Assembly: GCF_018326425.1 (NCBI RefSeq)
Contig: NZ_AP024601.1
Coordinates: 2,468,001-2,532,000, forward strand
Direction: 5' to 3'
Source of the DNA: Polycladomyces abyssicola
Lineage (GTDB): Bacteria; Bacillota; Bacilli; Thermoactinomycetales; JIR-001
Length of the DNA stretch: 64,000 nucleotides
In this document: one piece after another, positions 34,716-44,766 of the stretch
Numbering within the stretch: the stretch's first letter is position 1
Layout: each line of letters begins with the position of its first letter
The notes under the pieces: generated by a model
Told to the model about the DNA's origin: nothing
The model's input: the letters and a program-made list of their open reading frames with translations, nothing else
The model's database searches: none
Program-made: the position numbers and the translations under genes

Positions 34716-34810
34716 ATTCCCCATTAATGGGATATCCTACAAATTGACCGCAGGCTAGGGTTTCACCTACCTGATGTTGAAACCGCTCGGTATGTGAAAG
34801 GGGAACTGGC

Positions 34811-36196
34811 ATGCTGAATGTTTTGTTAGCCCGTTGGCAGTTTGGGATCTTAACGATCTACCACTTTCTCTTCGTGCCTCTCACCATCGGGTTGGCCGTT
34901 TTGATTGCCTTGATGGAGACGATTTATGTTCGAACAGGCGATGAAACGTATAAACGGATGGCGAAATTTTGGGGCAAAATGTTTCTTGTCAACTTCGCCC
35001 TGGGCGTAGCCACCGGAATCATGCAGGAATTCCAGTTTGGCATGAACTGGTCCGCCTATTCCCGCTTCGTCGGCGATGTATTCGGGCCGCCCTTGGCGAT
35101 CGAAGCACTGGCTGCCTTCTTTCTCGAATCGACTTTCGTCGCGGTATGGCTGTTCGGATGGGACCGGTTGTCCAAACGTGTGCATCTGCTCGCAATTTGG
35201 CTTACAGCCGCCGGGGTGTCGATATCCGCACTTTGGATTTTGACAGCGAATGCCTTTATGCAGGAGCCAAGGGGCTATGTGATCCATAACGGCCGGGCGG
35301 AGATGAGCAATTTTTGGTCACTGCTTGGCAACCCTCAATTATGGGTGGAGTTTCCACATGTTTGGTTCGGTGCTATTTCTACAGGTGCTTTCTTTATCAC
35401 TGGTGTCAGTGCTTGGTATTTACTGAAAAAGCGGCACCTGAAGGAGTTTACGCGTTCTTTTCAAATCGGTATCGTCGTGGCTTTGGTCTCCAGCGTACTG
35501 ACAATCGTGCTGGGACATTCGCAGGCTCAACATTTAATGAAGGCACAACCCATGAAGATGGCGGCATCAGAAGCGCAATGGGACACCAGCTCGGAACATG
35601 CCCCTTGGTCCGTGTTCGCGCTCATCGATGAAGAACATCACCGTAACACGTTGAATGTGGAAATTCCTTATTTGCTGAGTATCCTTGCCTATAATCACAC
35701 CTACGGTAAGGTCGAAGGGATCAATCAGCTGCAGAAACAGTATGAACGAACATATGGTCCGGGAAATTACATCCCGAGCGTATGGGTAACCTACTGGAGT
35801 TTTCGCGTGATGGTACTGGCCGGTGTATTGATGTTGCTATTGGCCCTTTACGGTGTATATCTGGTACTGAAAAATCGGTTGAGACAGCATCCCACCTTTT
35901 TGCGAGCGATGATTGGGGCGATATTCCTACCGCCCATCGCACACAGCACTGGATGGATTATGACGGAGATGGGCAGGCAGCCATGGGTGGTCATGGGCCT
36001 TCAAAAAACGATTGACGGTGTTTCCTCTACGGTCACCACACCCATGATATGGACGACGTTGCTCGGGTTTGGAATCCTGTATCTTGTTTTGGGGATTGTC
36101 GACGTGTATTTATTTGTTCGCATTATCCGTCAGGGGCCGGATTTCGAAAAGGACCCGTCAGAAATGGATGCCAAACTCCCCCATCCGGCAACTTAG
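34811..36196 (+). CDS. cydA: Cytochrome bd menaquinol oxidase subunit I
   Basis: 461 residues, nine membrane helices. High-spin heme axial His18 lies in TIYHFLFVPLTIG, the quinol-site and heme b ligands are in the expected helices, and GRQPWVVMGLQKTIDG (about 391-406) is the conserved CydA block. The short Q-loop is typical of Bacillota. The enzyme reduces O2 with very high affinity, also resisting NO and cyanide. ATG 34811 follows AAAGGGGAA, 95 bases after cydC; the gap contains a GGTTTC/GAAACC hairpin that may stabilise the downstream message. Confidence 0.95.
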   Translation: MLNVLLARWQFGILTIYHFLFVPLTIGLAVLIALMETIYVRTGDETYKRMAKFWGKMFLVNFALGVATGIMQEFQFGMNWSAYSRFVGDVFGPPLAIEALAAFFLESTFVAVWLFGWDRLSKRVHLLAIWLTAAGVSISALWILTANAFMQEPRGYVIHNGRAEMSNFWSLLGNPQLWVEFPHVWFGAISTGAFFITGVSAWYLLKKRHLKEFTRSFQIGIVVALVSSVLTIVLGHSQAQHLMKAQPMKMAASEAQWDTSSEHAPWSVFALIDEEHHRNTLNVEIPYLLSILAYNHTYGKVEGINQLQKQYERTYGPGNYIPSVWVTYWSFRVMVLAGVLMLLLALYGVYLVLKNRLRQHPTFLRAMIGAIFLPPIAHSTGWIMTEMGRQPWVVMGLQKTIDGVSSTVTTPMIWTTLLGFGILYLVLGIVDVYLFVRIIRQGPDFEKDPSEMDAKLPHPAT

Positions 36197-36242
36197 AAAC
36201 CGGCATATGTAAAAAAGATTATGGATAACGAGGTGAGGATCA

Positions 36243-37256
36243 TTGATTCTTAACATCGTCTGGTTCATTCTGATTGCCATATTATTTACCGGATTTTTTG
36301 TATTGGAAGGGTTTGATTATGGCGTTGGCATATTAACCCCTTTTCTTGGACGGACGGATGAACAACGCCGACTGATTATTAACACGATTGGTCCGTTCTG
36401 GGATGCGAATGAAGTCTGGCTCATCACCGCAGCCGGAGCGATGTTCGCAGCTTTCCCACACTGGTACGCGACTTTATTCAGCGGGTTTTACATCGCGCTT
36501 TTCCTGCTATTGGTGGCGCTGATTGTACGTGCAGTGGCCTTTGAGTTTCGCAGTAAAATCAGTAATCCGCGATGGCGTTCCACTTGGGACTGGCTTCTGT
36601 TTGTGGGAAGTGTTCTGCCGCCCTTTCTATGGGGTGTAGCGATCGCCAACTTTATACGTGGTGTACCCATCGACTCCCACATGAACTATGTCGGTACTTT
36701 CTGGAGCCTCATTACGCCTTTCAGTATCATGGGTGGATTAAGTTTGCTGCTGCTTTCAACGTTAAGCGGTGCGCTGTACATCTCCCTTCGCACAGTAGGC
36801 GAGATGCAGGCAAGGGCGAGGGAAACCGCAAGGGGTATCGGGGCGCTTACCAGTCTGGTGATGTTCTTGTTTGCCGTCATATGTTTCTATAATACTGACC
36901 TGTTCAGCAAAACCGGTATCGACCCCGGTGGAGTACCTGTGCTGGCAGCCATGACGTTATTGTCTGTGCCCTTTTTCATATACGCCAAACGCGACGGATG
37001 GGCGTTTTTAATGACCAGCCTGACAATCGTATTCTCATCAATCACAGTTTTTCTCCATTTGTTTCCGCGCGTCATGATCAGCTCCCTCAATCCCGACTGG
37101 AGTCTCACGATCTACAACGCTGCATCGGGACCCTATTCGTTGCGCGTGATGACGATCATCACTGTCATTGTGTTACCGTTTGTTTTGGCGTATCAAGCTT
37201 GGACTTATTGGGTATTTCGACACCGTCTGCGTCCAGGTGGTCACCTGGATTATTGA
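36243..37256 (+). CDS. cydB: Cytochrome bd menaquinol oxidase subunit II
   Basis: 337 residues with eight helices. The N-terminal FVLEGFDYGVGILTPFL and GPFWDANEVWLITAAGAMFAAFPHWYA (about 55-81) are the CydB family signatures. Start TTG 36243 is preceded by GAGGTGAGG. Last gene of the cydDCAB run; the exporter genes precede the oxidase genes, the reverse of cydABCD in B. subtilis. Confidence 0.95.
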   Translation: MILNIVWFILIAILFTGFFVLEGFDYGVGILTPFLGRTDEQRRLIINTIGPFWDANEVWLITAAGAMFAAFPHWYATLFSGFYIALFLLLVALIVRAVAFEFRSKISNPRWRSTWDWLLFVGSVLPPFLWGVAIANFIRGVPIDSHMNYVGTFWSLITPFSIMGGLSLLLLSTLSGALYISLRTVGEMQARARETARGIGALTSLVMFLFAVICFYNTDLFSKTGIDPGGVPVLAAMTLLSVPFFIYAKRDGWAFLMTSLTIVFSSITVFLHLFPRVMISSLNPDWSLTIYNAASGPYSLRVMTIITVIVLPFVLAYQAWTYWVFRHRLRPGGHLDY

Positions 37257-37257
37257 C

Positions 37258-37283
37258 AAGGGCCCCTGAAAAGGGCCTTTTTT
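37258..37283 (+). terminator. Terminator after cydB
   Basis: AAGGGCCC, short loop, GGGCCTT, then TTTTTT immediately after the cydB stop codon. Confidence 0.7.
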
Positions 37284-37628
37284 GTGCGATCCGGGTCACC
37301 CCACATCAAGCCAAACTCCTGTGGGAAAGGTACCGAACGCCAATTGGGAAGTGCCAGTGTCTCATACACACAGATCTATTTGTTCAATATATCACATAAT
37401 TATTGTTCCATCCCCCACATCACATATCGCAAAAATCCTTTAATTACAAGGATTAATAGCGTTAATCGGAATCGTTTATTATTCTCTATCATGCATTTAC
37501 GTGAAATTATTCACAAATTATTCATCCCATTGATCTACGTCTGGGAGTATAATGAAGCTGAACAATCAATACTGTTTCGCAGTGAATGGATGAGCTCATC
37601 CCCTGATCTGCTTGAAGGGGTGTTCCCT
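37284..37628 (+). other. Leader region of lctP-ldh
   Basis: The plus strand is open here in frame with lctP but lacks any family similarity or ribosome binding site, so I treat it as leader. It holds an AATCCTT/AAGGATT hairpin at 37434-37454 and the Rex-like operator at 37499-37516. A -10-like TATCAT at about 37487-37492 lies just upstream of that operator. Confidence 0.5.
37499..37516. promoter_or_regulatory. Rex-like operator upstream of lctP-ldh
   Basis: ACGTGAAATTATTCACAA fits the Rex box TTGTGAA-N4-TTCACAA with a perfect right half and two mismatches at the outer edge of the left half. Rex represses ldh, lctP and cyd genes in Bacillota until NADH rises (established). The site overlaps the region just after a possible -10, a normal place for repression. 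Confidence 0.6.
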
Positions 37629-39266
37629 ATGGACATGTGGACACAAACTTATGATCCTCTTCACCAGTTATGGCTGTCAGCATTCGTATCTGCCATTCCG
37701 ATACTCTTCTTTGTGATATCTTTAACAATCTTACGTCTGAAAGGATATATAGCCGCTTTCTATACAACGTTCATCGCCTTCGTGATTGCCATCTTCGTTT
37801 ATCGCATGCCAATTTCTATGACACTGGGTGCAGTTGGTTTTGGTTTTGCCTATAGTTTATGGCCAATCGCCTGGATCGTGGTTACAGCTGTTTTACTGTA
37901 TAAGATCACGGTAAAAACGGGCAATTTCGATGTGATTCGATCCAGTATCATCTCGATCTCCGACGATCAACGGTTGCAACTTTTGTTGATCGGATTTTCG
38001 TTTAACGCATTTCTGGAAGGCGCGGCGGGATTTGGGGTTCCGATTGCCATCTCTGCCGCATTGCTCGTCGAACTGGGCTTTCAACCATTGCAAGCAGCCT
38101 CGCTTTGCTTGATTGCCAATGCCGCATCTGGAGCTTTTGGGGCAATGGGGATTCCGGTCATTGTGGCCGGTCAAGTCTCCGGCATCGATAAACTCGTGTT
38201 GTCTAAAATTCTGGGGATCCAATTACCTATCATTTCTTTCTTTGTTCCGTTTTTGATGGTTTGGATTTTGGATGGATTTCGCGGTGTCAGAGAAGTATTT
38301 CCCGCACTGCTCGTTGTCGGAGGATCGTATGCAGCGGCACAATACTTGACCGTCACTTTTATCGGTCCCGAGTTGGCTAACATAACTTCCTCTCTAATCA
38401 GTATGGGTGCTTTAACACTGTTCTCGAAGTTCTGGAAACCAAAAAACATTTTCCATCTTGACAATGGTACACAAACTGTCCGCTCTAGGCGTGTGACAAT
38501 GGGACAGATCATCAAGGCATGGTCCCCGTTTTACATCCTGACGGTCATGGTCAGCATCTGGAGCAGCAAAGCCTTTAAACATTTATTCGACCAAGGAGGG
38601 CCATTGGAATCTCTTGTCACCAAGATAAAAATTCCCGGACTGCATCAACATGTGTTGATTGCCCCGCCGATCGCCAAGGAGCTGACGCCATATGATGCGG
38701 TTTTCAAACTGGACTGGTTATCTTCGACAGGTACAGCGATCTTGCTCTCTGTGATCCTGACCCTCCTGTTGTTCCGAGTCAATATGCGAACAACAGTTCA
38801 ATTGATCAAAGAAACATTGCTTGAACTGTGGAAACCCATTGTCACCATCGGTTTCGTACTCGCTTTTGCTTATATTGCCAACTACTCGGGCATTTCGTCC
38901 ACCTTAGGCTTAGCTTTATCGAAAACCGGTAAGTTATTCCCATTCTTCTCACCTGTTCTGGGTTGGATCGGCGTATTCCTGACGGGATCGGTTGTCGCCA
39001 ACAACGCTCTGTTTGCTCACCTGCAACTGGTGACGGCACAACAGATCGGGACATCACCGAGCTTGCTCGTCTCTGCCAATACCAGTGGGGGGGTGATGGG
39101 GAAATTGCTCAGTCCACAATCGGTAGCGATTGCTTCGGCAGCAGTGGGTGAAGCCGGCAAGGAATCCAGTTTGTTCCGCTCCACTTTGAAATATAGTTTG
39201 GCTTTACTATTCATCACCTGCATCTTTACCTATCTGCTGGCATATATATTCCGCTTTCTCCTGTGA
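37629..39266 (+). CDS. lctP: L-lactate permease
   Basis: 545 residues, about 13 membrane helices, LctP/LldP family. Signature segments: GFSFNAFLEGAAGFGVPIAISAALL (near 120), FGAMGIPVIVAGQVSG (near 165), and near the C-terminus GSVVANNALFAHLQ, then NTSGGVMGKLLSPQSVAIA. Moves lactate with protons across the cytoplasmic membrane. ATG 37629 follows GAAGGGGTG. Transcribed with ldh 53 bases downstream, behind the Rex-like operator. Confidence 0.92.
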   Translation: MDMWTQTYDPLHQLWLSAFVSAIPILFFVISLTILRLKGYIAAFYTTFIAFVIAIFVYRMPISMTLGAVGFGFAYSLWPIAWIVVTAVLLYKITVKTGNFDVIRSSIISISDDQRLQLLLIGFSFNAFLEGAAGFGVPIAISAALLVELGFQPLQAASLCLIANAASGAFGAMGIPVIVAGQVSGIDKLVLSKILGIQLPIISFFVPFLMVWILDGFRGVREVFPALLVVGGSYAAAQYLTVTFIGPELANITSSLISMGALTLFSKFWKPKNIFHLDNGTQTVRSRRVTMGQIIKAWSPFYILTVMVSIWSSKAFKHLFDQGGPLESLVTKIKIPGLHQHVLIAPPIAKELTPYDAVFKLDWLSSTGTAILLSVILTLLLFRVNMRTTVQLIKETLLELWKPIVTIGFVLAFAYIANYSGISSTLGLALSKTGKLFPFFSPVLGWIGVFLTGSVVANNALFAHLQLVTAQQIGTSPSLLVSANTSGGVMGKLLSPQSVAIASAAVGEAGKESSLFRSTLKYSLALLFITCIFTYLLAYIFRFLL

Positions 39267-39283
39267 TCTATGGCAGGTACTAG

Positions 39284-40264
<981 letters not shown>

Positions 40265-40285
40265 GCCCCCTTCAGTGATTCATTC

Positions 40286-40345
40286 GGGAACCCTTTCCCC
40301 GACTTGTTTCCACCTGGTGAAGTCACCCCAGGGACAAGGGTTCCC
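40286..40345. repeat. Inverted repeat between ldh and cobT
   Basis: GGGAACCCTT (40286-40295) and AAGGGTTCCC (40336-40345) enclose a smaller CACCTGG/CCCAGG structure. The convergent genes ldh and cobT end on either side, so it may stop transcription from both, but neither strand has a U-run. Confidence 0.45.
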
Positions 40346-40389
40346 TACAATATCACCATTTACATGACAAATCCACCAAAGAAAGTGGA

Positions 40390-41463
40390 TTAAGGTCCCT
40401 CCAGTCCCAAATCGGCAAAGGTGGCCATTTCCCGCATCAATGCCACGGCTGCCTCCATCATCGGAAACAACAGCGCCGCTCCGGTTCCCTCTCCCAGTCG
40501 CATCCGGGCATGAATCAGCGGCGTTAATCCCAACTTCTCCAATAAGATGCGATGTGCCGGTTCCTCAGACAAATGGGAGGCAAACAAATACGGCTTCACA
40601 CGTTCGCTCAAACCTACAGCGATCATCGCGGCAGAGGTGGAAATGAGCCCGTCGATCACGACCGGCATGCGCTCCAGCGCACCTCCCAACATCACCCCCG
40701 CCATCGCAGCAATCTCCAACCCTCCCACTTTGGCCAGCACATCCACAGGATCCTGCGGATCCGGTTGGTTGACGCGGATCGCCTGCTCGATGACGCGAAT
40801 CTTTCGAAGCATTCCCGCGTCGTCCACTCCGGCGCCGCGTCCCGTCAACTGATCAACCGGACTGCCAGTTATCACCGCGGCAATGGCCGTGGCCGGCGTT
40901 GTGTTACCGATGCCCATTTCCCCGACGCCAATAACGCGGACGCCTTCCTGTTTCAACCGACGGGCCATTTCCACCCCGGTCATCACGGCCTGAACCGCTT
41001 CATCGCGGGACATGGCGGGGCCAGATGCCATATTGTCCGTACCCGGACGCACCTTGCAGTCAATGACGCCGTCGGGAACCGTCCTCGCCCGACTGCCCAC
41101 GTCTAACACATAGACATCTGCCTTGGTCTGCCGGGCGATCACATTGATCGCCGCTCCTCCCGCCGCGAAGTTGGCCATCATTTTTTCCGTCACTTCGGAG
41201 GGATAAGCTGTTACCCCCTCTTCCACCACGCCGTGGTCTCCACAACAGACAACAATCGCTTTTTTGCTCATGTCAGGGGTCTGTTCACCTGTGATGCCCG
41301 CCAAGCGGATCGCCATCTCCTCCAACAATCCCAAACTACCCGGCGGTTTGGTTAATTGGTCGATACGGTCTCTCGCTTGTTGCTCCAATGTCTCGTCAGG
41401 AAGTGAAATCAATCTCGTCAACGACTCCAATTGCAGGTGATGGGATGAATTCAGCTGTTGCAC
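40390..41463 (-). CDS. cobT: Nicotinate-nucleotide-dimethylbenzimidazole phosphoribosyltransferase
   Basis: 357 residues. Makes alpha-ribazole phosphate for the lower ligand of cobalamin. Family marks: LTKPPGSLGLLEEMAIRLAG (about 37-56), CGDHGVVEEGVTAYP, GEMGIGNTTPATAI, TGRGAGVDDAGM, and the catalytic glutamate in RMRLGEGTGAALLFP near 328. GTG start 41463, nine bases after AAAGGAGC. It stands alone with no other cob genes or cobalamin riboswitch in the window, suggesting salvage use or a dispersed pathway. Confidence 0.95.
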   Translation of the reverse strand: MQQLNSSHHLQLESLTRLISLPDETLEQQARDRIDQLTKPPGSLGLLEEMAIRLAGITGEQTPDMSKKAIVVCCGDHGVVEEGVTAYPSEVTEKMMANFAAGGAAINVIARQTKADVYVLDVGSRARTVPDGVIDCKVRPGTDNMASGPAMSRDEAVQAVMTGVEMARRLKQEGVRVIGVGEMGIGNTTPATAIAAVITGSPVDQLTGRGAGVDDAGMLRKIRVIEQAIRVNQPDPQDPVDVLAKVGGLEIAAMAGVMLGGALERMPVVIDGLISTSAAMIAVGLSERVKPYLFASHLSEEPAHRILLEKLGLTPLIHARMRLGEGTGAALLFPMMEAAVALMREMATFADLGLEGP

Positions 41464-41605
41464 TTTCTTTTTGCTCCTTTTCTGAGATTTTTGCGAATCT
41501 GACAGGGACCTCCCTACGGTTGGTCCGTTTTTATGTTAAGATGTTCATGTTCTCGGTCTTTTTCTATTGTACTGTCTTCGGCATCAAGGAGAAAGGGAGG
41601 AACCG

Positions 41606-42364
41606 ATGAAACCAAAACGTTCGCGCTATGTGTGGATGATGGTGACGATTGTCTGCATCATGATGTTGACCGGTTGTGTGAACGCCACCATGCACATCAC
41701 TGTTCACTCCGACGGTTCCGGTGTTTATCAACTGAAGCTGCTGTCCAACCCATTGTTGGCCGAACAAATGGCCCCGATCAAAGATCGTCTCCAAGAAAAA
41801 GGATACCAGGTCAAAACGGTGAATGAAGGAGATCAAACGGGTTGGGTAGCAGAAAAGCATGTCGACAACGTATTGAAGGAACCACCGGATCAAAACATGT
41901 TCAAAGACTTGTTGCCCAATAAACCGTCCGCCAGTTTGGCGGCCGTTTCCACCGATGCCGCACCGCAGAGCGGCAGTTCCGGCCAACCCGTTTTTCACTT
42001 TGATCCGGGGTTTTTCACACTGAAATTCCGTGTCGACACCCATGTCGATCTTCGCTCGATGAAAGATTTGGGAGGCGCGTTTTTGGGTGACTCGCTGGGT
42101 GACCTCCTTCACTTGAAATTGATGCTGACATTGCCCATCGCACCGGATCACCACAATGCCAACAATGTCACCGACGGCGGTAAAACCTTGACGTGGGATC
42201 TGAAGCCGGGACAAGACAACCCCATCTTCATGGAAGTAGAGGTTCCCAATCCATTGGGCTGGGGTGCAATCATCCTCATCGCCGTGATTTTGTTGATCGT
42301 GTGGCGTATTCGCAAAAAGCGTCAAAATCCGCCGACCGCCAGTAATGGTTTCACCCATTCGTGA
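41606..42364 (+). CDS. DUF3153-type lipoprotein
   Basis: 252 residues. Basic N-terminus, hydrophobic stretch and lipobox MMLTGC (lipid-anchored Cys about 25); one C-terminal membrane helix (WGAIILIAVILLIVWRI) followed by a basic tail. The extracytoplasmic part begins NATMHITVHSDGSGVYQL, the typical opening of DUF3153/LPXTG-less surface proteins. Function unknown. ATG 41606 follows GGGAGG; the 13 earlier codons are in the ribosome-binding region. Divergent from cobT. Confidence 0.75.
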   Translation: MKPKRSRYVWMMVTIVCIMMLTGCVNATMHITVHSDGSGVYQLKLLSNPLLAEQMAPIKDRLQEKGYQVKTVNEGDQTGWVAEKHVDNVLKEPPDQNMFKDLLPNKPSASLAAVSTDAAPQSGSSGQPVFHFDPGFFTLKFRVDTHVDLRSMKDLGGAFLGDSLGDLLHLKLMLTLPIAPDHHNANNVTDGGKTLTWDLKPGQDNPIFMEVEVPNPLGWGAIILIAVILLIVWRIRKKRQNPPTASNGFTHS

Positions 42365-42402
42365 CCTTGACGAAAGACAAGACTGTTTCGTGTGTAACCA
42401 AG

Positions 42403-42463
42403 GAAAACCGTTTCCCGCCTTCACACAAGCGTCAGCCGGGAGGCGGTTTCCTTTTTTTGTATG
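42403..42463 (+). terminator. Terminator after the DUF3153 lipoprotein gene
   Basis: GGAAAACCG...CCCGCC pairs with GGGAGGCGGTTTCC, followed by TTTTTTT at about 42451-42457. The left arm has a small bulge. Confidence 0.72.
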
Positions 42464-42508
42464 GAAAGCGTTTTTTTCAAAAAATCGTGAACAACCGTGA
42501 AACGGTGC

Positions 42509-42536
42509 TTGTCATTGTGAGAAACTTTGTTAAAAT
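42509..42536 (+). promoter_or_regulatory. Promoter of leuCD
   Basis: -35 TTGTCA (42509-42514), 16-base spacer, -10 TAAAAT (42531-42536), about 140 bases before leuC. Confidence 0.6.
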
Positions 42537-42616
42537 AGGAACAATATCAGCAGTCAAACAATCGGTCGACAGGGACCGATTCCCTGCGGAGTTTATTGTC
42601 CCGTCACGACAGCGGG

Positions 42617-42639
42617 CAGGGGAAGAACGCGTCCCCCTG
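42617..42639 (+). promoter_or_regulatory. Leader hairpin before leuC
   Basis: CAGGGG and CCCCCTG arms around AAGAACGCGT, followed by ACTTTATCC. Two smaller stems (CGGTC/GACCG, CCCGT/GCGGG) precede it. It could be an attenuator, but I found no T-box consensus and no leucine-rich leader peptide. Confidence 0.35.
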
Positions 42640-42677
42640 ACTTTATCCACACTTTTCATGAAATGAGGTGTAGGGTT

Positions 42678-44114
42678 ATGAAGCCACGAACACTGTTTGA
42701 AAAAGTATGGGATCGACATGTGATTCACCAAGAACCGGGCAAACCCGCACTGTTGTACATCGATCTTCATCTGATCCACGAGGTTACGTCACCACAAGCG
42801 TTTGAGGGTTTGCGCTTGTCCGGTCGGAAAGTGAGAAGACCCGACTTGACCGTAGCCACGATGGATCACAATGTGCCCACAACAGACCGCTCGCTTCCTG
42901 TCACCGATCCCATCTCCGCCAAACAAATGGAGACACTGGCCAAAAACTGTCAGGAGTTCGGCATCTCCCTTTATGATTTGCACAGCCCGCAACAAGGCAT
43001 CGTCCATGTGATCGGGCCCGAGCTGGGGCTGACACTCCCCGGTAAAACCATCGTCTGCGGGGACAGCCATACGTCCACCCACGGCGCTTTCGGCGCACTG
43101 GCGTTCGGGATTGGAACCAGCGAAGTGGAGCATGTGCTGGCTACACAGTGTTTGCCCCAAGCGAAACCGTTGACGATGGAGATTCACGTCAAGGGAAAAC
43201 TGCAACCCGGCGTAACCGCCAAAGACCTGATCCTGGCCATTATAGCCCGCATCGGTACCGACGGTGCGACGGGAACGGTCATCGAGTACACCGGTGAAGC
43301 CATCCGTGCATTGACCATGGAAGAACGGATGACCGTGTGCAATATGTCCATCGAGGCCGGTGCACGAGCTGGCATGATTGCCCCCGATGAAACGACGTTT
43401 GCCTATCTAAAAGACAAACCCCTGGCCCCCAAAGGGGAAGAGTGGGAACGGGCCGTGGCGGAGTGGAAAGAATTGCGGACCGATGAAGGTGCCGTTTACG
43501 ATCGCAGGGTCGAAATCGATGCCAGCACCATTGCACCGCAAGTCACATGGGGAACCAGTCCCGGCATGGGTGTTGACGTTACCGGCACGGTACCGGATCC
43601 GGACTCCTTCCCAACGGAAACGGAGCGCAAATCGGCACGTCGCGCGTTGGAATACATGGGACTCAAACCGGGAACGCCCATCACCGACATTCGGATCGAC
43701 CGGGTGTTCATCGGATCCTGTACCAACTCCCGGATCGAGGATCTGCGCGCCGCCGCCAGCGTGGTGAAAGGGAAAAAAGTAGCACCCCACGTTCATGCGA
43801 TGGTGGTGCCGGGATCGCAACAAGTGAAGCGGCAAGCTGAGGCGGAAGGATTGGATAAGATTTTCACCGAGGCTGGTTTTGAATGGCGTGAAGCGGGATG
43901 CAGCATGTGCCTGGCAATGAACCCCGACGTACTGCAACCGGGCGAACGCTGTGCATCCACCTCCAACCGCAACTTCGAAGGAAGACAGGGTCGGGGCGGA
44001 CGTACTCACTTGGTCAGCCCGATGATGGCTGCTGCAGCAGCGATTGCCGGCCACTTTGTTGATATCAGGGAATGGGAAACTGAAGATATCCGGCAAAAGG
44101 AGGTAACACAATGA
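42678..44114 (+). CDS. leuC: 3-isopropylmalate dehydratase large subunit
   Basis: 478 residues, aconitase family. Cluster ligands are in [13 protein letters not shown] (about 346) and [12 protein letters not shown] (about 406-417). [31 protein letters not shown] is the family signature near 127-157. With LeuD it isomerises 2- to 3-isopropylmalate in leucine synthesis. ATG 42678 follows GAGGTGTAGGG; five codons upstream are not needed. leuA and leuB are not in this window, so the pathway genes are split. Confidence 0.96.
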   Translation: MKPRTLFEKVWDRHVIHQEPGKPALLYIDLHLIHEVTSPQAFEGLRLSGRKVRRPDLTVATMDHNVPTTDRSLPVTDPISAKQMETLAKNCQEFGISLYDLHSPQQGIVHVIGPELGLTLPGKTIVCGDSHTSTHGAFGALAFGIGTSEVEHVLATQCLPQAKPLTMEIHVKGKLQPGVTAKDLILAIIARIGTDGATGTVIEYTGEAIRALTMEERMTVCNMSIEAGARAGMIAPDETTFAYLKDKPLAPKGEEWERAVAEWKELRTDEGAVYDRRVEIDASTIAPQVTWGTSPGMGVDVTGTVPDPDSFPTETERKSARRALEYMGLKPGTPITDIRIDRVFIGSCTNSRIEDLRAAASVVKGKKVAPHVHAMVVPGSQQVKRQAEAEGLDKIFTEAGFEWREAGCSMCLAMNPDVLQPGERCASTSNRNFEGRQGRGGRTHLVSPMMAAAAAIAGHFVDIREWETEDIRQKEVTQ

Positions 44115-44731
44115 AACCGCTCATCCGCCATACGGGAATCGTGGCACCGCTGGATCAGGCCAACGTCGATACCGATCAGATCATCCCCAAACAGTTTCTC
44201 AAGCGAATCGAACGAACCGGATTCGGTCAATTCCTGTTTTATGACTGGCGTTTTGACGATGACGGGCAGCCGCGGCCGGACTTTGTACTGAATCAGCCGC
44301 GTTATCAAGGAGCATCCATTCTGCTCGCGCGAAACAACTTCGGTTGCGGCTCTTCGCGTGAACATGCGCCGTGGGCACTTTTGGACTACGGATTCCGCGT
44401 GGTCATCGCCCCGTCTTTCGCCGATATCTTTTACAACAACTGTTTCAAAAATGGGATGCTGCCGGTGACATTGCCTGAAGAGACCGTGGAGGAACTCTTC
44501 CAACGTACGGAAGCCAAAGAAGGGTATTCCCTCACGGTCGATCTGGAGAAATGTGTCATTACGGATGAAGACGGCTTTTCCACCTCGTTCCAGGTGGACG
44601 AGTATCGCCGTCACTGTCTGATCAACGGCTTGGACGACATTGATGTCACACTGCAATATGAAGAGCAGATCACACGTTACGAGGAGACTGTGCCGGCATA
44701 TTACCGGGTCAGCTCGGCCGTCTCCCGTTGA
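44111..44731 (+). CDS. leuD: 3-isopropylmalate dehydratase small subunit
   Basis: 206 residues, swivelling domain of the dehydratase. The opening [34 protein letters not shown] and [18 protein letters not shown] (about 77-94) are diagnostic for LeuD. ATG 44111 overlaps the leuC stop by four bases, behind AAGGAGG, so the subunits are made in step. Confidence 0.96.
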   Translation: MKPLIRHTGIVAPLDQANVDTDQIIPKQFLKRIERTGFGQFLFYDWRFDDDGQPRPDFVLNQPRYQGASILLARNNFGCGSSREHAPWALLDYGFRVVIAPSFADIFYNNCFKNGMLPVTLPEETVEELFQRTEAKEGYSLTVDLEKCVITDEDGFSTSFQVDEYRRHCLINGLDDIDVTLQYEEQITRYEETVPAYYRVSSAVSR

Positions 44732-44739
44732 CATGAAAC

Positions 44740-44766
44740 AAGGGGCGCTTTTCGGCGCCCCTTCCT
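44740..44766. terminator. Bidirectional terminator between leuD and the amino acid permease
   Basis: AAGGGGCGC, loop TTTTCG, GCGCCCCTT, then TCCT. It serves leuD on the plus strand and the permease gene on the minus strand, whose stop codon it touches. Confidence 0.7.

Noticed and set aside
37284-37628. N-terminal extension of lactate permease (115 residues)
   Set aside because: The frame is open but has no ribosome binding site, includes the cydB terminator tail and the Rex-like operator, and lactate permeases start near the MDMWTQTYDP segment at 37629.
40286-40345. Riboswitch before cobT
   Set aside because: The structure lies at the 3' end of cobT and ldh, not upstream, and lacks the B12-box.
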